A DNA stretch of 64,000 nucleotides, taken from positions 2,852,001 through 2,916,000 of the forward strand of contig OZ245773.1 in NCBI GenBank assembly GCA_965227645.1, read 5' to 3'. The notes under the pieces are model-generated. The model saw nothing but the letters and a program-made list of their open reading frames with translations, had not been told where the DNA came from and did not search any database. Both the position numbers and the translations under genes were made by a program. The stretch is from Flavimaribacter sp024343425. GTDB taxonomy: Bacteria; Pseudomonadota; Alphaproteobacteria; Rhizobiales; Rhizobiaceae. Below are positions 54,080 through 63,499 of the stretch, piece by piece (position 1 is the stretch's first letter; each line of letters opens with the position of its first letter).

Positions 54080-55612
54080 CTGACCAGAAGATTCGGCATA
54101 GTTGACTTGTTTGCCGGCCCAGGAGGTCTGAGCGAAGGTTTTTCGTCCGTGCTCGATGATGGCGGACGTGGCGGACCAAACGCCAAGCTTTCGGTTGAAA
54201 TGGACAAGTTCGCGGTACGCACGTTGCGTCTGCGTGCATTCCTTCGAGGATTCGAAGACCATTTCCCACAGGAATACTACGATGCGCTCTCCATGGAGAA
54301 TACCGTTCGGGACAACGGGATCGTCATTGATGTAATTAAAAAGGCGTTTCCGCACCGATGGCAAGCGGCTGAAGAAGAAGTCCTTCAGCATACCTTGGGC
54401 GAGAATGGCGTTTTCGACTTCCTTGCACATCGGCTTGATCAAATTCGCGAACACCATTCAGGCGAAACTATCCTCATCGGCGGACCGCCCTGTCAGGCCT
54501 ATTCACTGGTTGGGCGCTCGCGAAACAGGGGAAACAAGGGTTACGTCGCGGAGCAAGACAATCGCCACTACCTTTACCGCGAATACATAGCGATTCTGGA
54601 GCGGTTGAGGCCAGCTGCGTTTGTTATGGAAAATGTCAAGGGTATCCTATCAAGCCGGGTTGATGGCGGGCCGATCTTCCAGAGAATACTCGACGACCTT
54701 CACTCAGCTGCTGGTTCAGATGGTGGTTACAAGCTCCTTACGTTAACCGCGCCACGACAGCTGTCGGTCGAGGCAACCGTTGCCCGCGATTTTCTGGTCC
54801 GTGCAGAAGATCATGGAATTCCACAGCAAAGGCACCGGGTGTTTATTGTCGGCATCCGTTCCGACCGACTGTGCAATAAAGTAGAAAGCACGCTGAATCT
54901 GGAATCCAGGCCGTCAACGTCGGTCGCCGATGTACTGTCTGCTTTTCCTCCCCTACGAAGCGGCCTTAGCCGTAACGATAGCGGAAGTGCTTGGGCTAAG
55001 GCTGTGGGAGAACAGGTAAGGCTGATTTCCGGATTGGAAGACTCCTGCAACAAGATTTCGAAAATGCTGGAAACGCTTTCAGATGATACCGCTCACCGCA
55101 ATCTCCCGCGACGATCGGGAGGTTATCCCGAAAGAACCAGGGACGTCGGGGGAGAACTGGGCGAGTGGCTGCGTGACGAGCAGCTTCGAACTCTTCCGCA
55201 GCATGAGACTCGCGGTCATATCCCGGGGGACCTCGGACGCTACATTTACGCTGCCGCATTTGCCATGCAGCACGGCCGCTCTCCCAAACTTTTTGAATTC
55301 CCGATTATGCTGCAGCCCGAACACAGAAATCGCGCCTCGGGGAACTTCACAGACCGTTTCCGTGTCCAGCTTGCCGACAAGGCATCAAGCACCATAACAA
55401 GTCACATATCCAAGGACGGGCATTACTACATCCATCCCGATCCTTTGCAATGCCGCTCGCTGACGGTCCGTGAAGCTGCCCGCCTCCAGACATTCCCGGA
55501 CAACTACCTGTTCTGTGGCCCGCGAACAGAGCAATACAAGCAGGTCGGCAATGCGGTACCGCCGTTTCTGGCGCGGCAGATCGCTCAGGCACTTGTGGAA
55601 ATCATCAGATGA
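54080..55612 (+). CDS. dcm: C5-cytosine DNA methyltransferase
   Basis: The enzyme of about 510 residues has motif I FGIVDLFAGPGG, motif IV GGPPCQAYSLVGRSR (catalytic Cys138), motif VI ENVKG, motif VIII QQRHRVF and motif X QVGNAVPPFLARQIA. The target-recognition region is about residues 260-420. The likely start is CTG 54080: it has AGGAG six bases upstream, an in-frame TAG lies just before it, and the next candidate, TTG 54107, would cut through motif I. The recognition site is unknown. It protects host DNA for the adjacent Vsr/GHKL genes and converges with the operon at 55967. Confidence 0.9.
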   Translation: MTRRFGIVDLFAGPGGLSEGFSSVLDDGGRGGPNAKLSVEMDKFAVRTLRLRAFLRGFEDHFPQEYYDALSMENTVRDNGIVIDVIKKAFPHRWQAAEEEVLQHTLGENGVFDFLAHRLDQIREHHSGETILIGGPPCQAYSLVGRSRNRGNKGYVAEQDNRHYLYREYIAILERLRPAAFVMENVKGILSSRVDGGPIFQRILDDLHSAAGSDGGYKLLTLTAPRQLSVEATVARDFLVRAEDHGIPQQRHRVFIVGIRSDRLCNKVESTLNLESRPSTSVADVLSAFPPLRSGLSRNDSGSAWAKAVGEQVRLISGLEDSCNKISKMLETLSDDTAHRNLPRRSGGYPERTRDVGGELGEWLRDEQLRTLPQHETRGHIPGDLGRYIYAAAFAMQHGRSPKLFEFPIMLQPEHRNRASGNFTDRFRVQLADKASSTITSHISKDGHYYIHPDPLQCRSLTVREAARLQTFPDNYLFCGPRTEQYKQVGNAVPPFLARQIAQALVEIIR

Positions 55613-55966
55613 CAAGTAGCAAAACAGCCGGCTTCGCTTCAACGGTTGCCAAATTTTTGCGACGGACAAAAACTGAAAGCACTTGGAAACCTCCGGTAAG
55701 CGGAAAATGCGGCTCAAGGAATTAATACTGATCTCAAAATGGATGCGATCCAAATCTCGCTGTCGGAAAGCTACTCAAGCAGTGCGAAGTGAAAACAGCT
55801 TGAGCCAAGTCTTCAACTCCACCGACATTGTAAAACGGACACCAGTCATTGACTAGTAATTGTCGCTTTTTAATTTACTCCAGACCAGCAGTCCTTTCGA
55901 GATTTTCAGACCACTGGCTTTATCTCGGAAAGGGCGAACGAAATTGCGTTCTGCGCTTCATCTATT
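55613..55966. other. Gene-free interval between convergent genes
   Basis: About 350 bp of AT-richer DNA with no gene between the methyltransferase and the convergent DUF6339-like gene. No clear terminator hairpin was found. Confidence 0.5.
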
Positions 55967-56800
55967 CTAGGCTGCTTGTCTCGAATTTTGAACCCGACGA
56001 AGAGCTTCGTCTCGGCATTTGAGAAGTATCTTGATGGTCTCGTGATCGGACAGCGACTCGAAGAGTACACCGCTTCCCCTGAGGTTCAGTGCTTTCATGA
56101 ATTTGCGGAAGGTTGCTTCCGTTCCGTAAACGTCAGGATGGCTACGCATCATACTGATTATGCCCCGAAGGAGGCTCGCCCGATTGCTGAGCATTGGTCG
56201 CTCTACGAGGTTCGATCGGATGTCTGCAGTCCGAAGCAGTTCCTGCAGGACACCTTTTTGATCACCAGGGTCGACGCGCCAGGCGATGAATGCATTCCAC
56301 CATAGCCGGGACACTGCGTTGTCATCCCGATACCCGGTTCGTCCTCGCGCGAAATAGTGGGTTTCAATCTGGCTGATGTTCTGATGCAGCACTTTCTTGG
56401 TCTGTTCGGCGGCCTTCTCCTTCGAGCCGGTGAGACCACTGAGCAGTCCGGCCTTCTGCCGCGGCTCATCTTTCAGGGGCCAGCGCTCGCGGGTATACCC
56501 AAGGCATTCGAAATGGGTCAGGCGGGTCCAGACCCGCTCTTCGGTCGCCAACGCAGGCGTCATCCCGTTGAAAGCCTCGAAAACATTCATCGAGTTGCCA
56601 ACTTCGGTTGCGCTGCCGCCTGCAGGATCAAGTTCCCCGAGTTTTTCAGGGTCAACTTCGACGGAAGAGAGCTCCATCGACCAGCCATTCATATAAGCGC
56701 AGTCCCTGAAGCCCGAGCTTCGATATCGCTCAAGGTTTTGCGGGACGTTGGCTTTCAGTTCCCCAAGGATGCTCTCCGCGACATATTTCAGTTTAGCCAT
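55967..56800 (-). CDS. DUF6339-like protein of the GHKL-Vsr cluster
   Basis: The product of about 277 residues has FEAFNGMTPALATEERVWTR and LTHFECLGYTRERW in the first half and ISQIETHYFARGRTGYRDDN with VSRLWWNAFIAW in the middle, the pattern I associate with DUF6339. The function is unknown. Its ATG 56800 overlaps the stop of the preceding gene by eight bases, making it the last gene of the four-gene operon. The C-terminus (RKFMKALNLRGSGVLFESLS) is helical. Confidence 0.65.
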   Translation of the reverse strand: MAKLKYVAESILGELKANVPQNLERYRSSGFRDCAYMNGWSMELSSVEVDPEKLGELDPAGGSATEVGNSMNVFEAFNGMTPALATEERVWTRLTHFECLGYTRERWPLKDEPRQKAGLLSGLTGSKEKAAEQTKKVLHQNISQIETHYFARGRTGYRDDNAVSRLWWNAFIAWRVDPGDQKGVLQELLRTADIRSNLVERPMLSNRASLLRGIISMMRSHPDVYGTEATFRKFMKALNLRGSGVLFESLSDHETIKILLKCRDEALRRVQNSRQAA

Positions 56801-57638
56801 TGTCCACAAGCTCCGTGAATGCTCCCCCGAGCTTCTCGACTGGAGATCCGAGAAGCCGCTGCGCGCTCTCAAGGAGAGGCGCCCGTTCTATATCGATGCC
56901 AAGATGTTCGCACTTCGCGCAAAAGACCCGGTACCATGGCCGGTCCTCGTGTCCGGTACTGCCTTGTTCGCGAATACTCTCTAGAACCTCCATCACGACC
57001 GGCAAGTAGACTGCACTTAGCAGAACAGGCTTGCCACCTTTGGTTCCCCGCATCTGTTCGATCGAACTGAACAGATCGACCGGAGCAAGGATCCGGATTG
57101 TATCCGCCAGCAAATCGATTTTCAGCCTGCCCTTGGGAATGTCGTCCGATGGAACCAACTCGAAGATGCTTTCAAACTTCCGTAGCTTGTCCTGTCCGAT
57201 GCTGAACACGATGTCGTTGGCGAGACCGATGATTTCGGATCCGCGGATCGAGACAGTCTGACCAAATTCCTGATTGAGGCTCGCAGGGGTCCAGTTTTCG
57301 ACAGGCTTGGTCAGCCAGACCGCTGGCTTGACTTCAACGCGGCCTCGCAAGGCTCCACGATCGAAATACCAAGTCCCAGACACCCCATCGGCTGCCCTGA
57401 GATCCGAATAGAAGGTATCTTGGCAGCGAATGAACACACCGGTGAGAGCAGTGCCATCGTCAACCAATACCTGAAGATCCGAAGAGGCAAGCGACACCGC
57501 AAAATCAACTTCGACATTACCGTCGGCTGATTCGCGAACTTCTGCAATCTGAATATCAAAGCTCCCGCTGAGAAAATCATCGTTAGCGTCACTCAAAACC
57601 GGATGAGGAAAGTGGCTATTCAGATCAATCTTCATCAC
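56793..57638 (-). CDS. Unknown protein of the GHKL-Vsr cluster
   Basis: The 281-residue protein is acidic; residues 1-110 look beta-rich (ESADGNVEVDFAVSLASSDL), followed by a mixed domain and a C-terminal helical part with RVFCAKCEHLGIDIERAP. I do not recognise a family. It overlaps the GHKL ATPase stop (ATGA) and the next start, so it is made together with both and probably belongs to one complex. Confidence 0.75.
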   Translation of the reverse strand: MMKIDLNSHFPHPVLSDANDDFLSGSFDIQIAEVRESADGNVEVDFAVSLASSDLQVLVDDGTALTGVFIRCQDTFYSDLRAADGVSGTWYFDRGALRGRVEVKPAVWLTKPVENWTPASLNQEFGQTVSIRGSEIIGLANDIVFSIGQDKLRKFESIFELVPSDDIPKGRLKIDLLADTIRILAPVDLFSSIEQMRGTKGGKPVLLSAVYLPVVMEVLESIREQGSTGHEDRPWYRVFCAKCEHLGIDIERAPLLESAQRLLGSPVEKLGGAFTELVDNG

Positions 57639-59536
57639 GGCAAGCTCCGGACCGCATAGACTTCAACAGGCCCCGTGTAGTCGTCATCAAAGGTCACTTC
57701 GATCTCAACTCGGGCACCCTTCTCAACGCGCACAGCAGCACGCCCATGGTTCGCTACGCACTGCTTTGCTCCAGCGGCATTCACCACATTCAACTCGGTC
57801 TCATCATAGACACCGGTTGCAAGAAACGTGAGCTCGATGTCGCCGGCTTCATCCGGCGTGAAAAAAACCTTCCTGACTCTTGGACTCTTTTCGACATTGC
57901 GTACGGTCGCGAGGCCGATCACCGTTTGCTGCCCCCTCGAACCGCTGCCACCATCACCAGAACCGGGATCTCCGCCCCGTCCGTCTGTGCCAGCACCTCC
58001 GGCTCCTTCGTCGTGGCCAGCGCCACCTTCTTCACCTTCGTTTTGCGGGGTCAACGGCTTTTTCGGTTTCGGCCTGACGCGTTTCGCCGGTATGAACCTG
58101 ATCGTTTCCGGGTCATCTTCTACCGACGGCACCTTGGACTCCTCGCTGCCTGCGTCGGCAAAGAACTCCCCAAGCTCGTCAAGCTTGACTGCATCACCGC
58201 CGGTAATTTCAGCGTTTTCGCGGATCAGGGTGCGAATCTCCTTTATTAACCGCTTCATGGCTCGCCCAATATTCTCCTGCTTGCGAGGATCGTCGAGACG
58301 TCCCGCTGAAAAGGCATTGTGCTGCGGGTTCTCCAGCGACTTCAAGATCTTGCTGGCATCGTCGTCAGCTGGCTCAACCAGCATGATGAAGTCACGGGCA
58401 CCCGAAAATCTGGCAAATTTGTCACCGAAGTGTTCTAGAGACTGGGCAATCAGCATACCATTGCGAACGATGGCAACACGCTTGGGCATGCCCTCTTCCA
58501 CGAGAATCTTGGCTCTGAATTCACCAAGATCATCGACGCGGAACAGCTTGGTTACCGCTTCCCTCGATTTACGGCAGCGATAGAGCTTTTGGGCCAGCTG
58601 AATGTCGTCACTATGTGAGGATTCTTCCGCAGCTTCTTCAATGGAAGCATCATTTAGCAGTTCGGCAAGCGTTTCACGATTGACCACGCGCGCGCTATGT
58701 CCAACCTCAAATTCGATCTCGCCGTCGTCGATTGCCACAAAGAAATTCGATAGAAGCGGAACCGTCATACGGTCGACCCATCCATAGCCGCCGCGGAACC
58801 CAACCGAAAAAACGGATGTACCTTTGTCAGTGCGCCTTAGCCATTCAGGTACCAGCTCCATTTCTTCGACGGCGCTGAACTGCTCAGGATGCCCCCAATA
58901 GCCCTTGGCAGTCCTCTCAACACCGTCAGCATCCTGGTGCGAAACCAGCTGTACTTTCCCCTGAAACGCGAACTTGAGACCACCTTGAAATTCATAAAGT
59001 GTCGAATAGAAAACCGTTCGCAGGTCAGAGACCGCAAACGTCGCATTCTTTCCTATGCCGAACGAGCCACCAGAAGTCTCAGTCGATTTGTTGCTCTTGC
59101 CGGAACTCTTTACCAATGCGTGGAACTTGGAGCTGTTGTCGTTCGGCGGCCCTTCCAGCCCTGTTGTATTAAAGTCTGCAATTTCCAAAATCGGAACGAC
59201 ATCTCTCGATATAACGGCATGGGCGTTTTCGAAGAAGTCCTTGTCCTTGTCGCTTCCCGTCGCTTGGGCAACCCTGAGGCACGACGAGATGGTTTCCCTC
59301 AGCTTTTCAATACCCGGGATTTCTTCCGACGGAATTATGTGTTCCCGGAGTATCATTTTTGCGGGACGACCGTCTGCTGCATCCAGTGTATTCTGGCCCG
59401 CCTCACGGCTGCAGCTGACGAAGGGTGTGTCCCGAAATGTCTCGATACCAGCATGACCAAGTCCTTCGACTTCCCCCGCCTGATTTTCGAGAAACTCAAG
59501 CCGTACTTCTGCCATATCGACCCTTTCTCGCTTCAT
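57635..59536 (-). CDS. GHKL/MutL-like ATPase of a restriction-type system
   Basis: The 633-residue protein has the GHKL nucleotide-binding elements: REAGQNTLDA (44-53, with the Glu and Asn of motif I), IADFNTTGL (119-127, the D-x-G-x-G-like motif II) and GGSFGIGKNA (156-165). A transducer-like domain follows, then a Gly-rich linker (~505-545) and a C-terminal beta domain. MutL/MORC-type GHKL ATPases are known from restriction-modification clusters, where they may couple recognition to cleavage. ATG 59536 overlaps the preceding stop (ATGA); ATG 59515, with AAAGGG upstream, is the alternative. Confidence 0.85.
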   Translation of the reverse strand: MKRERVDMAEVRLEFLENQAGEVEGLGHAGIETFRDTPFVSCSREAGQNTLDAADGRPAKMILREHIIPSEEIPGIEKLRETISSCLRVAQATGSDKDKDFFENAHAVISRDVVPILEIADFNTTGLEGPPNDNSSKFHALVKSSGKSNKSTETSGGSFGIGKNATFAVSDLRTVFYSTLYEFQGGLKFAFQGKVQLVSHQDADGVERTAKGYWGHPEQFSAVEEMELVPEWLRRTDKGTSVFSVGFRGGYGWVDRMTVPLLSNFFVAIDDGEIEFEVGHSARVVNRETLAELLNDASIEEAAEESSHSDDIQLAQKLYRCRKSREAVTKLFRVDDLGEFRAKILVEEGMPKRVAIVRNGMLIAQSLEHFGDKFARFSGARDFIMLVEPADDDASKILKSLENPQHNAFSAGRLDDPRKQENIGRAMKRLIKEIRTLIRENAEITGGDAVKLDELGEFFADAGSEESKVPSVEDDPETIRFIPAKRVRPKPKKPLTPQNEGEEGGAGHDEGAGGAGTDGRGGDPGSGDGGSGSRGQQTVIGLATVRNVEKSPRVRKVFFTPDEAGDIELTFLATGVYDETELNVVNAAGAKQCVANHGRAAVRVEKGARVEIEVTFDDDYTGPVEVYAVRSLP

Positions 59537-59790
59537 TCAATTCGAAAGCGCTCATTTCCGCTCTTCGCCAGGCGAAAACCGCCCCTTTGCATCGTCGAGT
59601 TCTTCTGTAAAACTGAGAATAACTTGCGAACATCCGCATCCGAGAACTCGTAGGCTGAACGGTTTGAGAGATTTCCGATCAAACGGAGGTCCTTTATGGC
59701 GCGATTGACCCTGTTCTCCGCCAGCACGACGAACTTGGACCTCCTGTCTCGTTCCATCACGAGAGCACTCAGCTCCAGACCATCAAACAC
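59533..59790 (-). CDS. Small conserved protein heading the GHKL operon
   Basis: The 85-residue basic protein contains ENRVNRAIKDLRLIGNLSNR and YEFSDADVRKLFSVLQKN, a pattern that seems conserved among small partners of such ATPases (from memory, family name unknown). It could form a DNA-binding or regulatory unit. It overlaps the GHKL gene by four bases and is the first gene of the operon. Confidence 0.65.
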   Translation of the reverse strand: MFDGLELSALVMERDRRSKFVVLAENRVNRAIKDLRLIGNLSNRSAYEFSDADVRKLFSVLQKNSTMQRGGFRLAKSGNERFRIE

Positions 59791-60370
59791 AAATTTAGGT
59801 AGAATACTTAACCTTAATATACAAGATAAGTTAGCAACATTTCTTGTATATTATCGACAGAGTAACATGATTGGTCGAGAAGATAACACTCAATCATTCG
59901 TTTTAAATTCTTCTTGTGAATGAAGCAGACTGTGTTTTCCTGACCTTCCAACCAGACCTTAAGAGCCGAGTTTGACGGCCTGGTCTGTGGAGGTAGAGGG
60001 CATGCTCATTGTTTACTAGCGCCTCACGCTGCTTCCCTTTTACGACTGACGTCACGCACTAAAGCTAGGGATTCCTTGTTTTGCGCGCTTCTCGCTGAAT
60101 CGCTGACTGTAACGTCGTGGTGTCAAACGGCTGCCAAGTGCTGCAGGAAACAGGCCGGACAGATTGAAGTTAAAGAGCTATCCGAACAGACACTTCGAAA
60201 TCGACATCGTCGATCCGCGCGCCGACAGGTCGTCAGTGCAGCTGATTAGGCAAGCTACCGCCAATGGCGAGTAGTTCTTGGCTCAGTTCTTGAAATGCAA
60301 TGCTCCAGAGATGACATTGAACTCCGGAAGACCAATATAAAGCACCCATGGACTAGTAATCAGAAAGAGA
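59791..60370. other. Gene-poor right flank of the defence island
   Basis: No intact gene. A short frame around 60155-60270 (YPNRHFEIDIVDPRADRSSV) looks coding-like but has no start and ends at a TAG, so it may be another relic. The AT-rich first 140 bp should carry the GHKL operon promoter. Confidence 0.45.
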
Positions 60371-60593
60371 GAGAACCGCACCATCTACGACGGATTGATT
60401 CAAACGCTTCCATCATGAAAGCTTCGACCAACTGCGCCAAACCTCACTGAATCTGTATCGGGATTCAACTTCGCCGCAACCTCAATACCCTCGAGGGCCA
60501 CAAGCCGCAGGAGTGTATCTACAGTATATTGACTTCACATCCACAACGCTTGAAGCACAGACTACTACATAAAATCTAGGAACTGAATATCCG
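60371..60593 (+). pseudogene. IS481/IS3-like transposase 3' remnant, right copy
   Basis: With one or two frameshifts the DNA reads NRTI, RFHHESFDQLRQ, then RNLNTLEGHKPQECIYSILT and SHPQRLKH, ending at a TAG near 60579. This parallels the end of IS481/IS3-type transposases (…RLKTLKGLTPYEYICK…). It is a direct repeat of 53211-53447. Confidence 0.65.
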
Positions 60594-60617
60594 TGCCCTA
60601 CAAAGCCGATTCTGTCG

Positions 60618-62108
60618 TCACACCGGCCGGACGAACTCCGCTTCCCTGGCAACCGCAATGCGCACTCCGCATTCAAGCATGGTCTGGAGACTGTCGGCGA
60701 CAAGCGAGCGCCAGGCCTGGTTTTCGACAAGCACGGGATCGAAAAAACCGGAAAGGCCATGGAGCGCGCCGGCGATGTCGCGCGCCGTCGACAGACCTGC
60801 TATCGCGTCGAGAACTTCATGCTCGCGCGGATCCCGCAGGGCATAGCGGGCGTCGTCATCTTTGCGCCCCAGACAGTAGCGCATCCATGCCGCAACGGTG
60901 AATGCAAACGGACGCAGGTCGCCATGCGCCCTGAGGGTGTCCATTGCAGGGGCGAGAATACGCTGAGGCAGTTTTTCGGTGCCGTCCATCGCAATCTGGT
61001 AGGTCTCGTGCGCGATGGCCGGGTTTTCGAAACGCGCGAGGAGATCACGGCGATATTGATCGAGATCGAAATCGGAGACCGGCGGCAGCGTTTGCTGGGC
61101 GGCGTGGATATGCCTGTCGACCAGAAGAGAGAGATCGTCGTCTGCCATCACGTCGCGAACATGGGCGCGGCCTGCAAGAAACCCCGTATAGGCCAGCATG
61201 GAATGCGCGCCGTTGAGCATGCGCAACTTCATCATTTCATAGGGCCGCACATCGTCGACGAACAGAGCGCCGCCTTTCTCCCAGGCCGGACGCCCCGCGG
61301 TGAAACGATCCTCGATCACCCATTGGCTGAAGGGTTCCGTTTCGACTGCGGCAAGGTCCACACAGCCTGTAAAGCAAGCCGCTTCCTTATAAGTTGCTTC
61401 AGTCGACGCCGGCGTGATCCGGTCGACCATCGACGAGGGAAACGACACGCTCTCCCTGATCCAGGACGCAAGGTCCGGATCGGTCCGGCTGGCGAAATCG
61501 ATAATGCCGGCGCGGAGGAGTTCGCCGTTTTCCGGCAGGTTGTCGCAACAGAGCACAGTGTAGGGAGCCGTAGTGTTATCGCGTCGGCGACGGAGGCTCT
61601 CGACGATCAGACCGATAGCGCCGGCTGGCGTGCGCGGACTGGCGAGATCCGCGGCGATCGCCGGATGAGCCGGATCTATGGCCATGGCCTTGCGATCAAT
61701 GCCGTAGGCTTTTTCGGTCACTGTCAATGTGACAACCCGCGTTTGCGGCCTTGCGAGCGCGGCGAGAGGCGCATCGCTGTCGCGGGTCGCGGCGATCACC
61801 CGATCAATCGAGGCGACGACGCGTGCCGACACGCCGTCGGCGCCGTGCTCGATCAGCGTGTACAAACCGTTCTGGGGATTCATGGCGTCGGCGATCGCTG
61901 GGCTTCGCAGACTGACGCCCACGATGCGCCAGTCTCCGCCCGCTTCACGTAGCGCATCGTCGGTGTAGACGGCCTGATGGGCGCGATGGAACGCGCCGGT
62001 TCCCAGATGCACGATCCCGCACCCATGATCCGCCGGATCATATCCGGGACGGCGCGCCGGTCCCGTGACGTCCGCGAGCGCCGTCAGACGCTTCTGCGGT
62101 CCGGTCAC
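60618..62108 (-). CDS. uxuB: Mannitol dehydrogenase family protein, fructuronate reductase
   Basis: The 496-residue protein of the long-chain mannitol dehydrogenase family has the N-terminal Rossmann segment GIVHLGTGAFHRAHQAVYTD and the family block TVTEKAYGID; the catalytic Lys lies in MMKLRMLNGAHSMLAY. Coupling to uxuA (four-base overlap) makes D-fructuronate to D-mannonate the likely reaction. It is the downstream gene of the pair. Confidence 0.9.
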   Translation of the reverse strand: MTGPQKRLTALADVTGPARRPGYDPADHGCGIVHLGTGAFHRAHQAVYTDDALREAGGDWRIVGVSLRSPAIADAMNPQNGLYTLIEHGADGVSARVVASIDRVIAATRDSDAPLAALARPQTRVVTLTVTEKAYGIDRKAMAIDPAHPAIAADLASPRTPAGAIGLIVESLRRRRDNTTAPYTVLCCDNLPENGELLRAGIIDFASRTDPDLASWIRESVSFPSSMVDRITPASTEATYKEAACFTGCVDLAAVETEPFSQWVIEDRFTAGRPAWEKGGALFVDDVRPYEMMKLRMLNGAHSMLAYTGFLAGRAHVRDVMADDDLSLLVDRHIHAAQQTLPPVSDFDLDQYRRDLLARFENPAIAHETYQIAMDGTEKLPQRILAPAMDTLRAHGDLRPFAFTVAAWMRYCLGRKDDDARYALRDPREHEVLDAIAGLSTARDIAGALHGLSGFFDPVLVENQAWRSLVADSLQTMLECGVRIAVAREAEFVRPV

Positions 62109-63337
62109 CGCTGACCCGTCGGAGCGATATCGCGCAGTGCGCCATGCGACAGCGCTGCGGCGACGCCGCGCAGTTCGGCAAGCCCCTTCAATCGTCCGAT
62201 CGCCGGATACCCCGGCTGCGCCTTTCGATTGTGGTCGTCGAGAATGTTCTGACCATGGTCGGGACGCATCGGGATCGACCAGTCCTTTCGGCCGGCCTTG
62301 CGCCGCCGCTCCTCCTCGCGCAGCGCTGCAGCGATGACAGCCACCATATCGGTGTCGCCGCCCAGGTGCTCGGCCTCGTAGAAAGAGCCGCGTATACCGT
62401 CGGCTTCGCGTTTGACGTTGCGCAAGTGCAGAAAGTGAACGCGATCGCCCAGTCGCTCCATAATTCCCGGCAAGTCATTGTCAGGACGGGCGCCCAGCGA
62501 ACCGGTGCACAGCGTAATGCCGTTTGCAGGCAGATCCACCGCGTCCATCATGGATTGGTAATCATCCTCCGTGGACATCACCCTGGGCAGGCCCAGCAGA
62601 TCGAATGGAGGGTCATCGGGATGACAGCACATGCGCAGGCCCAGATCCTGTGCGACCGGAACGACCTCAGAGAGGAAATCGATAAAGTTCTGTCTTAGCG
62701 CCGCCTTCGAAAGGTGATCGTATTCCGCCAGATGCCTGCGAACATCCTCCAGCGAGAAGCTTTCCGCTGCGCCCGGCAGGCCGAAGACTACATTCTTGGC
62801 CAGCGCAGCGCGCGCGGCGTCGCTCATCTGCGAATAAAGTTCGGACGCCTGCGCGACGATGCCTTCGGGATAGTCTTCCGCAGCGCCCTTGCGTTCGAGA
62901 ATATATATGTCGAAGGCGGCGAATACGGCGTAATCGAAGCGCATGCATGTCGCGCCGCTCGGCACGCGCCACGCAAGGTCCGTGCGCGTCCAGTCCAGAA
63001 CCGGCATGAAGTTGTAGCAGATCGTCTCGATACCCGCCTCAGCGAGATTGCGAAGGCTCGATTTGTAGGCGTCGTAGTGGCTGCGCCAGTCGCCCTTCTG
63101 CTTCTTGATGTCTTCCGACACAGGCAGGCTTTCGACGACTTCCCAACCGAGACCGGACGGAGCGCCGTCCGTTTGCGTCGCGATGTCCTGCTGCCTTTTC
63201 CTGATTTCCTCGGCCGTCCAGACGGCGCCGGTCGGAACGTGATGCAGAGCCGTGACCACGCCCTCCACGCCCGCCTGCAGCATGTCGTCAACCGTAACCT
63301 GGTCGTGAGGGCCGAACCAGCGCCATGTTTGTCGCAT
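62105..63337 (-). CDS. uxuA: Mannonate dehydratase
   Basis: The 410-residue TIM-barrel enzyme has MRQTWRWFGPHDQVTVDDML at the start, NFMPVLDWTRTDL, MCCHPDDPP with a metal-ligand Cys-His, and HLRNVKRE and MRPDHGQ near the end, all typical of UxuA. It converts D-mannonate to 2-keto-3-deoxygluconate using Fe or Mn. It diverges from the GntR-family gene at 63500, its probable regulator. Confidence 0.95.
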   Translation of the reverse strand: MRQTWRWFGPHDQVTVDDMLQAGVEGVVTALHHVPTGAVWTAEEIRKRQQDIATQTDGAPSGLGWEVVESLPVSEDIKKQKGDWRSHYDAYKSSLRNLAEAGIETICYNFMPVLDWTRTDLAWRVPSGATCMRFDYAVFAAFDIYILERKGAAEDYPEGIVAQASELYSQMSDAARAALAKNVVFGLPGAAESFSLEDVRRHLAEYDHLSKAALRQNFIDFLSEVVPVAQDLGLRMCCHPDDPPFDLLGLPRVMSTEDDYQSMMDAVDLPANGITLCTGSLGARPDNDLPGIMERLGDRVHFLHLRNVKREADGIRGSFYEAEHLGGDTDMVAVIAAALREEERRRKAGRKDWSIPMRPDHGQNILDDHNRKAQPGYPAIGRLKGLAELRGVAAALSHGALRDIAPTGQR

Positions 63338-63499
63338 CTTTTTATCCGTTTATGCCTACGCGTTTTTTCGACAGGCGTCGCCAAACACTTCGCATCATCG
63401 GCTTACCTCCCTTTGTCAAGCTTTCGGACTGTCTAGCAGAAATCAGACTTATTGACTAGTATGGAAGTATGGTGTACTCGCTGTTCAGGGAGGCTCCAG
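63338..63499. promoter_or_regulatory. Divergent promoter region of uxuA and the GntR gene
   Basis: The 162-bp gap holds a tandem AGTATGG repeat (63458-63464 and 63466-63472) close to the GntR gene and a nearby CTAGT. These are candidate regulator sites, but no clear palindrome was found. Confidence 0.35.

Larger units (their letters stand above)
53211..60593. other. Defence island bounded by decayed transposase remnants
   Basis: Between two directly repeated, frameshifted transposase 3' remnants lie vsr, a cytosine methyltransferase and a four-gene GHKL operon. GC is close to 50% by eye, against more than 60% on both sides. This composition and the repeats show the block was acquired as a unit; whether the remnants mediated its entry is inference. 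Confidence 0.7.
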
